DNA of 62,224 bases from Reyranella sp. (lineage in GTDB: Bacteria; Pseudomonadota; Alphaproteobacteria; Reyranellales; Reyranellaceae), in the NCBI RefSeq assembly GCF_030651995.1, contig NZ_JAUSBN010000062.1, forward strand, positions 1-62,224. Direction: 5' to 3'. Position 1 is the first letter of the stretch. Every line of letters begins with the position of its first letter. The position numbers and the translations under genes were made by a program. This document shows, piece by piece, positions 1 through 8,019 of this stretch. The notes beneath the pieces are model-generated. The model saw only the letters and a program-made list of their open reading frames with translations, had not been told where the DNA came from and made no database searches.

Positions 1-53
1 ACGCTTCCGGTCACCCCTCCCAGTGCCTAAAATCGGCGCTGGGAGGATTTTGT

Positions 54-1184
54 ATGAAGTTCAGTTTCTCGAGCGAGCAGGAAGAGTTCAGGACCAGCCT
101 GCGCCGCTTCCTGGCCGAACGCTCGCCCACCAAGGAAGTCCGGCGCCTGATGGAAACCGACGCCGGCTTCGAGCCCGCCGCCTGGCGCAAGCTCAACACC
201 GAACTCGGCCTGACGGCGGTACGCATTCCGGAGGCCTATGGCGGCCAGGGATTCGGCTTCGGGGAACTCGGCATCGTGCTGGAGGAGATGGGCCGGGCGA
301 TGCTCTGCGCGCCCTTCTTCTCGACGGCCGTTCTTGCGACCGGCGCCATCCTGAATGCCGGCACGGAAGACGAGAAGCAGGCGCTCCTGCCCGGCATCGC
401 CGCGGGCGACACGATCGCGACCTTGGCCTGGGTCGAAGCCCCCGCCCATTGGGATGCGGCGGCCACCAGGATGACGGCGACGTCGTCGGGCGGCACCTGG
501 AAGCTCGACGGCCACAAGAGCTACGTGCTGGACGGCCACACCGCCGATCTCATCGTCGTGCTGGCGCGTGCGCCGGGCACCTCGGGTGACGCGGGCCTGT
601 CGCTGTTCACCGTCAAGGGCGACGCCAAGGGGCTGGAGCGTCGGAACCTCAAGGTGATGGACCCGACGCGCAAGCTGGCGCGGCTGGACTTCAAGGGTGT
701 CGAGGCGACCCTTCTCGGCACGGCGGGCGGCGCGGCGGCCCCGTTTGCCCGGACCATGGTCGAGGCTTCGGTCTGCCTCGCCAACGAAATGGCCGGCGTG
801 TCCGAACGGCTGCGCGAGGATGCGCTGGCCTATGCGCAGATGCGCATGCAGTTCGGCCGGCCCATCGCCTCCTTCCAGTCGATGAAGCACAAGCATGCGG
901 ACATGCTGGTCGACGTCGAGTTGGCGAAGTCGGCCGCCTATTACGCTGCCGCGGCGCTCGACGAGGGCGACGAGGACATCGTCGCCGTGGCCTCGCTTGC
1001 CAAGGCGGCCGCCAGCGAAGCCGCCCTGCAGACGGCTGTCCACGCCGTCCAGATCCATGGCGGCATCGGCTTCACCTGGGACAACGACACCCATCTCTGG
1101 TTCAAGCGCGCCAAGAGTTCGGAGGTGCTGCTGGGCGATGCCCATCACCACCGCGAGAAGATGATGCAGAACTGGGCCGACTGA
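54..1184 (+). CDS. Acyl-CoA dehydrogenase family protein (shorter member of a pair)
   Basis: A 376-residue protein with the acyl-CoA dehydrogenase fold: helical N-terminal domain, middle beta domain around residues 120-220, and a C-terminal helical domain containing QIHGGIGFTWDND. The family oxidises acyl-CoA thioesters at the alpha-beta bond using FAD. The ATG follows GGGAGGA at 41-47. Aligning the C-terminal GGxGF...AK block with medium-chain acyl-CoA dehydrogenase puts Leu (SSEVLLGD) where that enzyme has its catalytic Glu (YEGT). The second dehydrogenase starts 11 bp downstream on the same strand, so the two are probably co-transcribed and may form a hetero-oligomer. The family call is secure; substrate and activity of this chain alone are not. 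Confidence 0.93.
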   Translation: MKFSFSSEQEEFRTSLRRFLAERSPTKEVRRLMETDAGFEPAAWRKLNTELGLTAVRIPEAYGGQGFGFGELGIVLEEMGRAMLCAPFFSTAVLATGAILNAGTEDEKQALLPGIAAGDTIATLAWVEAPAHWDAAATRMTATSSGGTWKLDGHKSYVLDGHTADLIVVLARAPGTSGDAGLSLFTVKGDAKGLERRNLKVMDPTRKLARLDFKGVEATLLGTAGGAAAPFARTMVEASVCLANEMAGVSERLREDALAYAQMRMQFGRPIASFQSMKHKHADMLVDVELAKSAAYYAAAALDEGDEDIVAVASLAKAAASEAALQTAVHAVQIHGGIGFTWDNDTHLWFKRAKSSEVLLGDAHHHREKMMQNWAD

Positions 1185-1195
1185 GGAGCACGAAG

Positions 1196-2452
1196 ATGAG
1201 CGAACTCACCGAAGACTCCGTCCGCGCCGAAGTGCGCGCCTGGCTGGAAGCCAACTGGAACCCCGAACTGGGCCTCGTCGAATGGCGCAACAAGCTGGCC
1301 GATTCCGGCTGGGGCGTCCCGGGCTGGCCGAAGGAATGGTACGGCCGCGACCTGCCGGCCGGCCTGGTGCCGGTCGTCGACGAGGAATTCGCGCGCATCG
1401 GCGCGATCGGCGTCGCCAAGGCCGGCATCCGCACCCTGGCCGCCGCGACCATCCTGGCGCACGGCACGGATCTCCATAAGGAGAAGTACCTGCGCCGCAT
1501 CCTCACCGGCGAGGATACGTGGTGCCAGCTGTTCAGCGAGCCCGGCTCCGGCTCCGACGTGGCCGGCGCCGTCACGCGGGCCGAGATGCAGGGCAACAAG
1601 TGGATCGTGAACGGCCAGAAGGTCTGGACGACCTCGGCCCATCACGCGCACTGGGGCCTGCTGCTGGCCCGCACCGACTGGGACCAGACCAAGCACAAGG
1701 GGCTTTCCTACTTCATCATCGACATGCACCAGCCCGGCGTGAACGTGCAGCCGCTGAAGCAGATGAACGGCCATGCCTCGTTCAACCAGGTGTTCCTGAC
1801 CGACGCCGTGGTCGAGCCGGAGTTCCTGGTCGCCAACGTGGGCGACGGCTGGGCCGTCACGACCACGACGCTGATGCACGAGCGTCGCGGCGCCGACGGG
1901 CTGCGCAGCTGGGCCATGGGCTCCGACCGCAAGGGCCGCGCCTACGACGAGGAGCGCGCCGAGATCGCGACCACGATGGAGCCCTACAAGTGGTATCCCC
2001 AGCGCGCCGGACGAGTTGATCTCATCCTTGAGCGGGCCAAGGAAACCGGCCATCTCGACGATCCGGTGGTGCGGCAGGAGATCGCCCGGCTGATGATCAT
2101 GTCCAAGGCCGCCGAATGGACGGCCCGCCGCGCCCGTGCGGCCGCCCAGCAGGGCAAGCCGCAGGGTCCCGAAGGCTCGCTCGGCAAGCTGGTCGCGAGC
2201 CATGTCGCCCGCGCCGCCGCGCGCGTGCACACCCAGCTCTCCGGTGCCGATGCGCTGCTGTCGGGCTCGGACAGCCCGATGAACGGCGTGATCGCTGAAA
2301 TCCTGGTTTCGGTGCCGGCCACGTCGATCGCCGGCGGCACCGACGAGATCCAGCGCAACATCATCTCCGAGCGCGTCCTCAAGATGCCCAAGGAGCCGAG
2401 CATCGACACCACCAAGCCGTTCCGCGACGTGCCGCGGAACATGGTGCGTTAG
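1196..2452 (+). CDS. Acyl-CoA dehydrogenase family protein (longer member of a pair)
   Basis: A 418-residue acyl-CoA dehydrogenase. The N-terminal domain has GWGVPGWPKEWYG; the middle domain has FSEPGSGSDVAG and KVWTTSAHHAHWGLLLART, typical of flavin and substrate contacts; the C-terminus has TSIAGGTDEIQRNIISERVL. The flavin-contacting GTDEIQR motif is intact, but the residue aligned with the canonical catalytic Glu is Gly (AGGT rather than YEGT), so any base must sit elsewhere, as in dehydrogenases that place it on another helix. GAGGA at the stop codon of the upstream gene serves as ribosome binding site. Expected role is fatty-, branched- or aromatic-acyl-CoA oxidation together with the preceding gene; substrate cannot be read from sequence. 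Confidence 0.94.
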   Translation: MSELTEDSVRAEVRAWLEANWNPELGLVEWRNKLADSGWGVPGWPKEWYGRDLPAGLVPVVDEEFARIGAIGVAKAGIRTLAAATILAHGTDLHKEKYLRRILTGEDTWCQLFSEPGSGSDVAGAVTRAEMQGNKWIVNGQKVWTTSAHHAHWGLLLARTDWDQTKHKGLSYFIIDMHQPGVNVQPLKQMNGHASFNQVFLTDAVVEPEFLVANVGDGWAVTTTTLMHERRGADGLRSWAMGSDRKGRAYDEERAEIATTMEPYKWYPQRAGRVDLILERAKETGHLDDPVVRQEIARLMIMSKAAEWTARRARAAAQQGKPQGPEGSLGKLVASHVARAAARVHTQLSGADALLSGSDSPMNGVIAEILVSVPATSIAGGTDEIQRNIISERVLKMPKEPSIDTTKPFRDVPRNMVR

Positions 2453-2467
2453 CGGAGCGCCTGTTTC

Positions 2468-3589
2468 CTAGAAGTGCCAGGCCGCACGGAGGGCGGCGGT
2501 CTGGCTGAGGAGCGAGGTTCCGGCGATCAGCCCGTATTCGGCCCGGAATTCGAGGCCGCGGCTGCGATAGAGTTGCACACCGGCTTCGACGTTGGCAGTG
2601 ACCGAAGGTCCCTGCAGGTAGGGCTGGAAACTGCCCATGAAAGCGAGCGGGCCGGCGAACTGCACGTTGAAGGTCGATGTGTTGCCGGGCAGGAAGCTCG
2701 CGCCGACCGCCGCGTAGGGCCGGAAGATCATACCCGTGCTCGCCACGTCCAGCCGGCCGCCGATCTCAACCATCGGCGTGGCGGAGAAATTGGTCTGCGA
2801 GAAGGCGCCGACGGACATCACCGTCGTGCCCTGAGACATGACCTGGAAGCCCGGCATGTTGCGATAGGCGAGAGCGAGGTCGAGGCGCGGTCGCACGTAC
2901 CATCCGTCGAACGCGAAATCGTAGGCGCCGCGCAGATGGACCTGGGCGGTCTGGTTCGTCACGTCGACATCTGACAGAAGCCCCGGCGTGCTCGAAAATC
3001 GACTCCAGTTTGAGGCGAAGCCCGCGGAACCGGCGAGCAGCAGGGCGTCCTGCGAGTACTTCAGGGCGACGGCGACGTCGAACGACTGGCCGGTACCGAG
3101 CGTGGCCATGCCTTGTATGGTCTGGTTGGCAGCACCGAGGGTACCGCCGAGAAACCATCCCGGCACGATTTCGGCCTGACCGCCGGCCCGGTATGTGGCG
3201 CGCTGGATGGCAACGCCTTCCTGCTGCGTCCACTCCGCCCCGGCCTTGGTCCAGACGCAACCGTCCTCGCCGAGAAGCGTGCTCCCGCCGATGAAGACGG
3301 GACAACTCAGCACCGCGACCGGCCCGGAGCCGAAAGAAGGACCCGCTATTCCGATAATGGTGGGAAGGAACAGAAGCGCCGCCCCGATCGCGACCAGCGC
3401 GATAGGCTTGCCGATCGGTGTCTGGTTCGGATTGTCCTTGTGTAGCTTGAATTGCAAGACCGCCGACACGAGGACCGGGAAGTCGCTCGCCGGCACCTGC
3501 TGCGCGGACACGCGTTGCGGCGTCAGGGACGAAGAGAGCAACGCCACCGTCAAAACAGCCGCCCGCAGACAGCGCCAGAACGTCCCCAT
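2468..3589 (-). CDS. Outer-membrane beta-barrel protein
   Basis: About 373 residues. The first ATG in the frame is at 3619, but the ATG at 3589 directly follows a GAGAGGTGAAC ribosome binding site and gives a clean signal peptide (basic MGTFWRCLR, hydrophobic AAVLTVALL, cleavage near VSAQ), so I use it. The mature chain is rich in alternating aromatic and polar strands and ends in Phe (AAWHF), the usual C-terminal signature recognised by the outer-membrane assembly machinery. The last two thirds resemble an autotransporter-type or porin-like barrel; a hydrophobic segment near residues 50-75 (ALVAIGAALLFLPTIIGIAG) is unusual for such proteins. No specific ligand can be assigned. It diverges from the amidohydrolase at 3709. 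Confidence 0.7.
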   Translation of the reverse strand: MGTFWRCLRAAVLTVALLSSSLTPQRVSAQQVPASDFPVLVSAVLQFKLHKDNPNQTPIGKPIALVAIGAALLFLPTIIGIAGPSFGSGPVAVLSCPVFIGGSTLLGEDGCVWTKAGAEWTQQEGVAIQRATYRAGGQAEIVPGWFLGGTLGAANQTIQGMATLGTGQSFDVAVALKYSQDALLLAGSAGFASNWSRFSSTPGLLSDVDVTNQTAQVHLRGAYDFAFDGWYVRPRLDLALAYRNMPGFQVMSQGTTVMSVGAFSQTNFSATPMVEIGGRLDVASTGMIFRPYAAVGASFLPGNTSTFNVQFAGPLAFMGSFQPYLQGPSVTANVEAGVQLYRSRGLEFRAEYGLIAGTSLLSQTAALRAAWHF

Positions 3590-3708
3590 GTTCACCTCTC
3601 CCGGCCCCGCTGATCGCATCCCGGCGTCGTTGCGACAACAGGTGTCTGCGGTCGCGAGACTTCTTCGAAGCCCTTGGCGTCCCGTATCGCTGCCCGTTAC
3701 TGTCCGGC

Positions 3709-5358
3709 ATGACTTCCAGCCCGATCACCATCTTCCGCGCCCGCCGCATCCTCACCATGAATTCCGCCCGTCCGGAGGCCACGCATGTGGCCGTGCGCGA
3801 CGGCCGCATCCTGGGCGTCGGCCCGCTGGAGGAGCTGGCCGGCTGGGGCACCTACACGATCGACGACAGTTTCGCCGACAAGGTGCTGATGCCGGGCTTC
3901 GTCGAGGGCCACAGCCACGCCGCCGAAGGCACGTTCTGGCGTTACACCTATCTCGGGCGTTTCGATCGCATGGATCCCGAAGGCAAGGTGTGGCCCGGCG
4001 CCCGGTCCATCGAAGACGTCGTGACACGCCTTCAGGAGGCCGAACGCCAGCTCGGCTCGCCCACCGAAGCGCTCGCCGGCTGGGGCCTCGATCCGATCTA
4101 TTATGGCGACCGCCGCGTCGTGCGCGCCGACTTCGATCGCGTGTCGACGACGCGCGCGGTCGGCGTGATGCACGCGAGCGGCCATATCTTCAACGTGAAC
4201 ACCCGTGCGCTGGAGATGGCCGGCCTGCTGCGGCCGGGCGTCAATCATCCGGGCATCCCGCTTGGGCCCGACGGCCTGCCGACCGGCGAGCTGAAGGGTC
4301 CGGACGCGATGACCATCGTCGGCGCCCATGTCGGCTTCGACCGCGAAGCGCTGGCCAACGACGAGGACGGGCTGCGCCGCTTCGCCCGCCTGTGCGTGCG
4401 CCAGGGCGTCACCACCGCGACCGATCTCGCGAACCTGCTGCCGGACGACGCGGTGTCGATGATGGCCCGCGTCACCGGCGAGGCCGGCTTCCCGGTGCGC
4501 ATCGTGTCGTTCCGCCGCTTCCAGGCGCTGACGCCCGAGCAGGTGGTCGACCTCGCCGTGAAGCTGAAGGCCAGGTCGACCGACCGGCTGCGGCTGGGCG
4601 CCATCAAGCTGTTCGTCGACGGATCGATCCAGGGGTTCTCGGCGCGGCTGCGCTGGCCCGGCTACTACAACGGCGCGCCCAACGGCCTGTGGTACACGCC
4701 GCCCGAGGCGATCGCCGGCGTCTACAGGCTCGCCCTCGAAAAGGGCGTGCTGGTGCACAGCCATACCAATGGCGACCAGGCCACCGAGATGGCGCTCGAC
4801 TGTCTCGAGGGCGCCCTGCTCGACCAGCCGGCCCGCGACCATCGCTTCACGCTTCAACATTGCCAGTTGGCCGATGCCGCCCAGTTCCGGCGCATGGCCC
4901 GGCTCGGCATGTGCGCCAACCTGTTCCCCAACCATCATTTCTACTGGGGCGATCAGCATTACGAGACCACGGTCGGCCCGGAGCGCGCGATGCGCATGAA
5001 CGCGTGTGCCACGGCACTCGCCAGCGGCGTGCCGCTCGCCATCCATTCCGACGCGCCGGTGACCCCGCTCGGCCCGCTCTTCACCGCCTGGGGCGCCGTC
5101 AACCGCCGCACCGCCAGCGGCCGCGTGCTGGGCACCACGGAGTGCATCTCGGTGGCCGACGCGCTGCGCACGATCACCCTGGGCGCCGCCTGGACGCTGA
5201 AGCTCGACGGCGAGGTCGGCTCGATCGAATGCGGCAAGCGCGCCGACTTCGCGGTCCTTGAAGACGATCCGCTGGAGATCGCGCCGGAGAAACTCAAGGA
5301 CGTGCGCATCTGGGGCACGGTCCAGGCCGGTCGCCTCTTCCCCGCCAACGACACGTGA
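3709..5358 (+). CDS. Metal-dependent amidohydrolase, YtcJ-like
   Basis: A 549-residue amidohydrolase of the YtcJ/imidazolonepropionase-like group. An N-terminal beta-sandwich part (TIFRARRILTMN...VAVRDGRILGVG) leads into the metal-binding motif GHSH (His68, His70). Further ligand regions are VHSHTNGDQA, TLQHCQLAD and AIHSDAPVTPLGP, in the order expected for a TIM-barrel hydrolase, and the C-terminus returns to the sandwich (GEVGSIECGKRADFAVLEDDP). These enzymes hydrolyse amide or related bonds in the cytoplasm; the substrate is unknown. No strong ribosome binding site precedes the ATG. A CobW-type GTPase follows after 10 bp, which suggests linked metal supply. Confidence 0.9.
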   Translation: MTSSPITIFRARRILTMNSARPEATHVAVRDGRILGVGPLEELAGWGTYTIDDSFADKVLMPGFVEGHSHAAEGTFWRYTYLGRFDRMDPEGKVWPGARSIEDVVTRLQEAERQLGSPTEALAGWGLDPIYYGDRRVVRADFDRVSTTRAVGVMHASGHIFNVNTRALEMAGLLRPGVNHPGIPLGPDGLPTGELKGPDAMTIVGAHVGFDREALANDEDGLRRFARLCVRQGVTTATDLANLLPDDAVSMMARVTGEAGFPVRIVSFRRFQALTPEQVVDLAVKLKARSTDRLRLGAIKLFVDGSIQGFSARLRWPGYYNGAPNGLWYTPPEAIAGVYRLALEKGVLVHSHTNGDQATEMALDCLEGALLDQPARDHRFTLQHCQLADAAQFRRMARLGMCANLFPNHHFYWGDQHYETTVGPERAMRMNACATALASGVPLAIHSDAPVTPLGPLFTAWGAVNRRTASGRVLGTTECISVADALRTITLGAAWTLKLDGEVGSIECGKRADFAVLEDDPLEIAPEKLKDVRIWGTVQAGRLFPANDT

Positions 5359-5368
5359 GGCCGGGGAC

Positions 5369-6313
5369 GTGAGCGAACCGCGACCGGGCGGACGGCTGCC
5401 GGTCACGGTGATCGGCGGCTATCTCGGGACCGGCAAGACGACCCTGGTCAACCGCCTGCTGCGCGCCGCCGACGGCCAGCGACTTGCGGTTCTGGTCAAC
5501 GACTTCGGCACGACGCCGATCGACCGCGACCTGATCGTGTCGTCGGACGGCGACACGCTGGAAATCTCCGGCGGCTGCGTGTGCTGCAGCTACGGCTCCG
5601 ATCTCATGGACACGCTGATGGCGCTGCCCGCCCAGCGGCCCGACATCGAGCGCGTGGTGCTGGAGACCAGCGGCGTCGCCCTGCCCGGCATGGTGGCCAG
5701 CGCCGTCACCCTCCTGATGCCCTATCGCATCGACGGCATCGTGGTGATGGTCGATGTCGAGACGGTGCGGACGATGGCCGAGGACACCTATCTCGGCGAC
5801 ACGATCACGCGCCAGCTCAGCTCTGCCGACCTCGTCGTCGCCAACCGGTGCGATCTCGTGGACGGTGCCTCGCTGCAGGAGACCCTCGCCTGGCTCGCCG
5901 CCGAGACTCCTGCGGCACGGATCCTGCCGACGACACGGGCCGAGATCGCCCCCGACCTGCTGTTGGGATTGCGCGACGGCGCCCTGCCGCGCCTGTCGGC
6001 GACACTCACCACGCCGGGCGCACCCGACGCCGCTTCGCTGTACGATTCGCTGGAGCTGGACGTCCCCGAAGGCATCGACGTCGCTGAACTCGGCAGGCGC
6101 CTGAGCGCACCCGGCACGGGCGTTCTGCGCGCCAAGGGCATACTGAACGAGGTCGCGCTGCACGTCGTCGGACGGCGCTTCGAGATCGATGAGGCCCCGG
6201 CCGGCGCGAGACCGGGCAAGCTGGTCGTGATCGGCCTGCGGGCGCGCCTGGATCGGTCCGCCGTGGAGCAGGCGCTTCAGCCGAGATTGTCGACGTCGTT
6301 GCGCAGCGCCTGA
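5369..6313 (+). CDS. CobW/COG0523-family metallochaperone-type GTPase
   Basis: A 314-residue G3E-family GTPase. The GTG at 5369 is preferred over an in-frame ATG at 5258 because it lies just after the amidohydrolase stop and its product begins like other family members (LPVTVIGGYLGTGKTT). Visible motifs: Walker A GGYLGTGKT (residues 16-24), the metal-binding CxCC motif as GCVCCS (69-74), and a nucleotide-base motif that reads NRCD rather than NKxD. The C-terminal CobW_C domain (VLRAKGILNE...VGRRFEID) is present. Family members move zinc, cobalt or other metals into client enzymes; the adjacent amidohydrolase is the obvious candidate client. The 3' end overlaps the convergent dehydrogenase gene by 37 bp. 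Confidence 0.92.
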   Translation: MSEPRPGGRLPVTVIGGYLGTGKTTLVNRLLRAADGQRLAVLVNDFGTTPIDRDLIVSSDGDTLEISGGCVCCSYGSDLMDTLMALPAQRPDIERVVLETSGVALPGMVASAVTLLMPYRIDGIVVMVDVETVRTMAEDTYLGDTITRQLSSADLVVANRCDLVDGASLQETLAWLAAETPAARILPTTRAEIAPDLLLGLRDGALPRLSATLTTPGAPDAASLYDSLELDVPEGIDVAELGRRLSAPGTGVLRAKGILNEVALHVVGRRFEIDEAPAGARPGKLVVIGLRARLDRSAVEQALQPRLSTSLRSA

Positions 6314-7275
6314 CCGGCGCGGAAGCGCGCCAGGTTGTCGAGGAAGATGCCGAAGATCGCCTCGTTCTGTCCCAGCGAGTGGCTGGCGGTGTGCGGCGAC
6401 ACCAGCACGTTGGGGAGGTCCCAGAGCGGCGAGGCCGCATCGAGCGGCTCGCGCTCGAACACGTCGAGATAGGCGCCCGCGAGCTTGCCGCTCTGCAGCG
6501 CCGCAATGACGTCCTGCTCGACCGCGATTTCACCGCGCGCCACATTGATCAGGTGCGCCCCCTCGGGCATTGCCGCGAAGGCCGCTGCGTTGGCGATGCC
6601 GCGCGTCACCGGCGAGGCCGGACAGCACAGGATCAGCCAGTCGGCCTGCGGCAAAACCTCGTGCAGCTGCTCGTAGGCGACGACTCTCTCGCACGGCGCC
6701 ACCGGCTCGGCCGTCCGTCGCACGCCGATCGTGCGCAGACCCAGCATCGCGAGCAGCGAGGCAATGTTGCGGCCGATCGGGCCCATGCCGACGATGACGG
6801 CGCACTGGCCGGCGAGGTCACGCGGCGAACGTTCTCCCAGGCGCGGCTCCCAGGCATGACGGCGCTGCGCGTCCGCGAGCAGCGGGAAGCGCCGGTTGAT
6901 GGCGATCACGGCGCCCAGCGTGCTGTGCGCCACGGTGACCGCCGTGGCGCCCGAGGCGGTCGTCACCTTGACGCCGCGCGCCCGCAGCTCGCGATAGATC
7001 AGGCGCTCGGCGCCGGCCGGATGGATCTGCAGCCATTTGAGGTTCGGCGACCTGGCGACCACCGCATCGAAGCCCTGCAGCTCGGGAGTCGGATTGGTGG
7101 GACTGGATTTCCCCGTCACCTCGCGGGTCATGAAGGCGATGTCGGCGGCGCTGGGACCCTCGGCCGCCAGCGCCTCCTCGGCGGTCAGGAAGGACAGCGT
7201 GCCCGGCGGCACCGCGGCCGCGATGCGCTCGCCCCAGATACGCTGTGCGTGGGACGACAGCAGAAGAGTAATCAT
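6277..7275 (-). CDS. D-2-hydroxyacid dehydrogenase
   Basis: A 332-residue NAD(P)-dependent D-isomer-specific 2-hydroxyacid dehydrogenase. It has the Rossmann motif VGMGPIGRN (Gly163, Gly165, Gly168) and the catalytic set Arg247 (NVARGE), Glu276 (FEREPL) and His295 (SPHTASHS). The group includes glyoxylate/hydroxypyruvate reductases, so reduction of a short 2-oxoacid is likely, but the substrate is not fixed. ATG at 7275 opens MITLLLSSHAQRIWGERI. Its 3' end overlaps the convergent CobW gene by 37 bp, with both stop codons inside the other reading frame. It diverges from the GST gene at 7329. Confidence 0.93.
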   Translation of the reverse strand: MITLLLSSHAQRIWGERIAAAVPPGTLSFLTAEEALAAEGPSAADIAFMTREVTGKSSPTNPTPELQGFDAVVARSPNLKWLQIHPAGAERLIYRELRARGVKVTTASGATAVTVAHSTLGAVIAINRRFPLLADAQRRHAWEPRLGERSPRDLAGQCAVIVGMGPIGRNIASLLAMLGLRTIGVRRTAEPVAPCERVVAYEQLHEVLPQADWLILCCPASPVTRGIANAAAFAAMPEGAHLINVARGEIAVEQDVIAALQSGKLAGAYLDVFEREPLDAASPLWDLPNVLVSPHTASHSLGQNEAIFGIFLDNLARFRAGQALRNDVDNLG

Positions 7276-7328
7276 GACGGCACGATAACCAACCTTCGAC
7301 CGCGAAGACAGGCGTGGTACGCTGGATC

Positions 7329-7895
7329 ATGCTCACTCTGTATTATTCGCCCGGCTCCAGCTCCATGGCAGCCCATATCGCCCTCCACGAAGTCGGCGCC
7401 CCGTTCGAGAAGCACGCGGTCTCGGTGCCGCGAAAAGAAACGCGTACGCCTGAATTCCTCGCGGTGAATCCCGCGGGCAAGGTTCCCGTGCTGATGATCG
7501 ATGGCCGCCCGCTCACGGAGGTGGCGGGCATCCTCTACTATCTCGCCCGCACCTATCCCGCGGCCGGCCTGCTGCCGGCGGGCGACATCGAGGCCGAGGC
7601 GCAGGCCATCTCATGGATGTCCTATGTCGCGTCGACGATCCATCCGGCGATCCGGCAGGGCGTCGCCGAGGCACGCGACCTCTATGCCGTGGCCGACAGG
7701 CGCCTGGGCGACCGGACGTGGATCCTGGGCGACCGCTATTCGATCGCCGACATCCACCTGTTCCGCGTCTACTGGCGCTTCCGCGACCAGCTCGAGCGCA
7801 AGCCGGGCGATTTCCCTGCACTCGAAGCCCACCATGCCCGCATGCTGGAGCGCCCCGCCGTCAAGAAGACGATCGAGGTCGAGGCGAAGGGTTAA
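7329..7895 (+). CDS. Glutathione S-transferase family protein
   Basis: A 188-residue protein starting MLTLYYSPGSSSMAAHIAL; an upstream in-frame codon at 7314 would add only MVRWI before the usual family start, so 7329 is chosen. The N-terminal thioredoxin-like domain carries SPGSSS, where a Ser is the probable glutathione-activating residue, and NPAGKVPVL with the cis-Pro typical of the glutathione site. The C-terminal all-helical domain contains LGDRYSIADIHLFRVYWRF. Probable cytosolic conjugation, isomerisation or peroxidase role; the substrate is open. A long inverted repeat follows the stop and separates it from the convergent molybdenum hydroxylase gene. Confidence 0.93.
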   Translation: MLTLYYSPGSSSMAAHIALHEVGAPFEKHAVSVPRKETRTPEFLAVNPAGKVPVLMIDGRPLTEVAGILYYLARTYPAAGLLPAGDIEAEAQAISWMSYVASTIHPAIRQGVAEARDLYAVADRRLGDRTWILGDRYSIADIHLFRVYWRFRDQLERKPGDFPALEAHHARMLERPAVKKTIEVEAKG

Positions 7896-7917
7896 GCGTC
7901 CTCGTCGCAAAAACCAC

Positions 7918-8004
7918 CGTCGTCCTGAGCGCAGCGAAGGACCTTGCGGAGGGACCAATGGACTCCCGAGCGGGCGCGAGATCCTTCGCTTCGCTCAGGA
8001 TGAC
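7918..8004. repeat. Intergenic inverted repeat (type CCTGAG...GAAGGA)
   Basis: Left arm about 7918-7943 (GTCGTCCTGAGCGCAGCG) and right arm about 7979-8004 (TTCGCTTCGCTCAGGATGAC) are imperfect reverse complements separated by about 35 bp. It lies between the convergent GST and molybdenum hydroxylase genes, where it could act as a transcript-end hairpin. A related copy is at 10370-10417. Confidence 0.85.
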
Positions 8005-8019
8005 AGGAATACCGGACTG

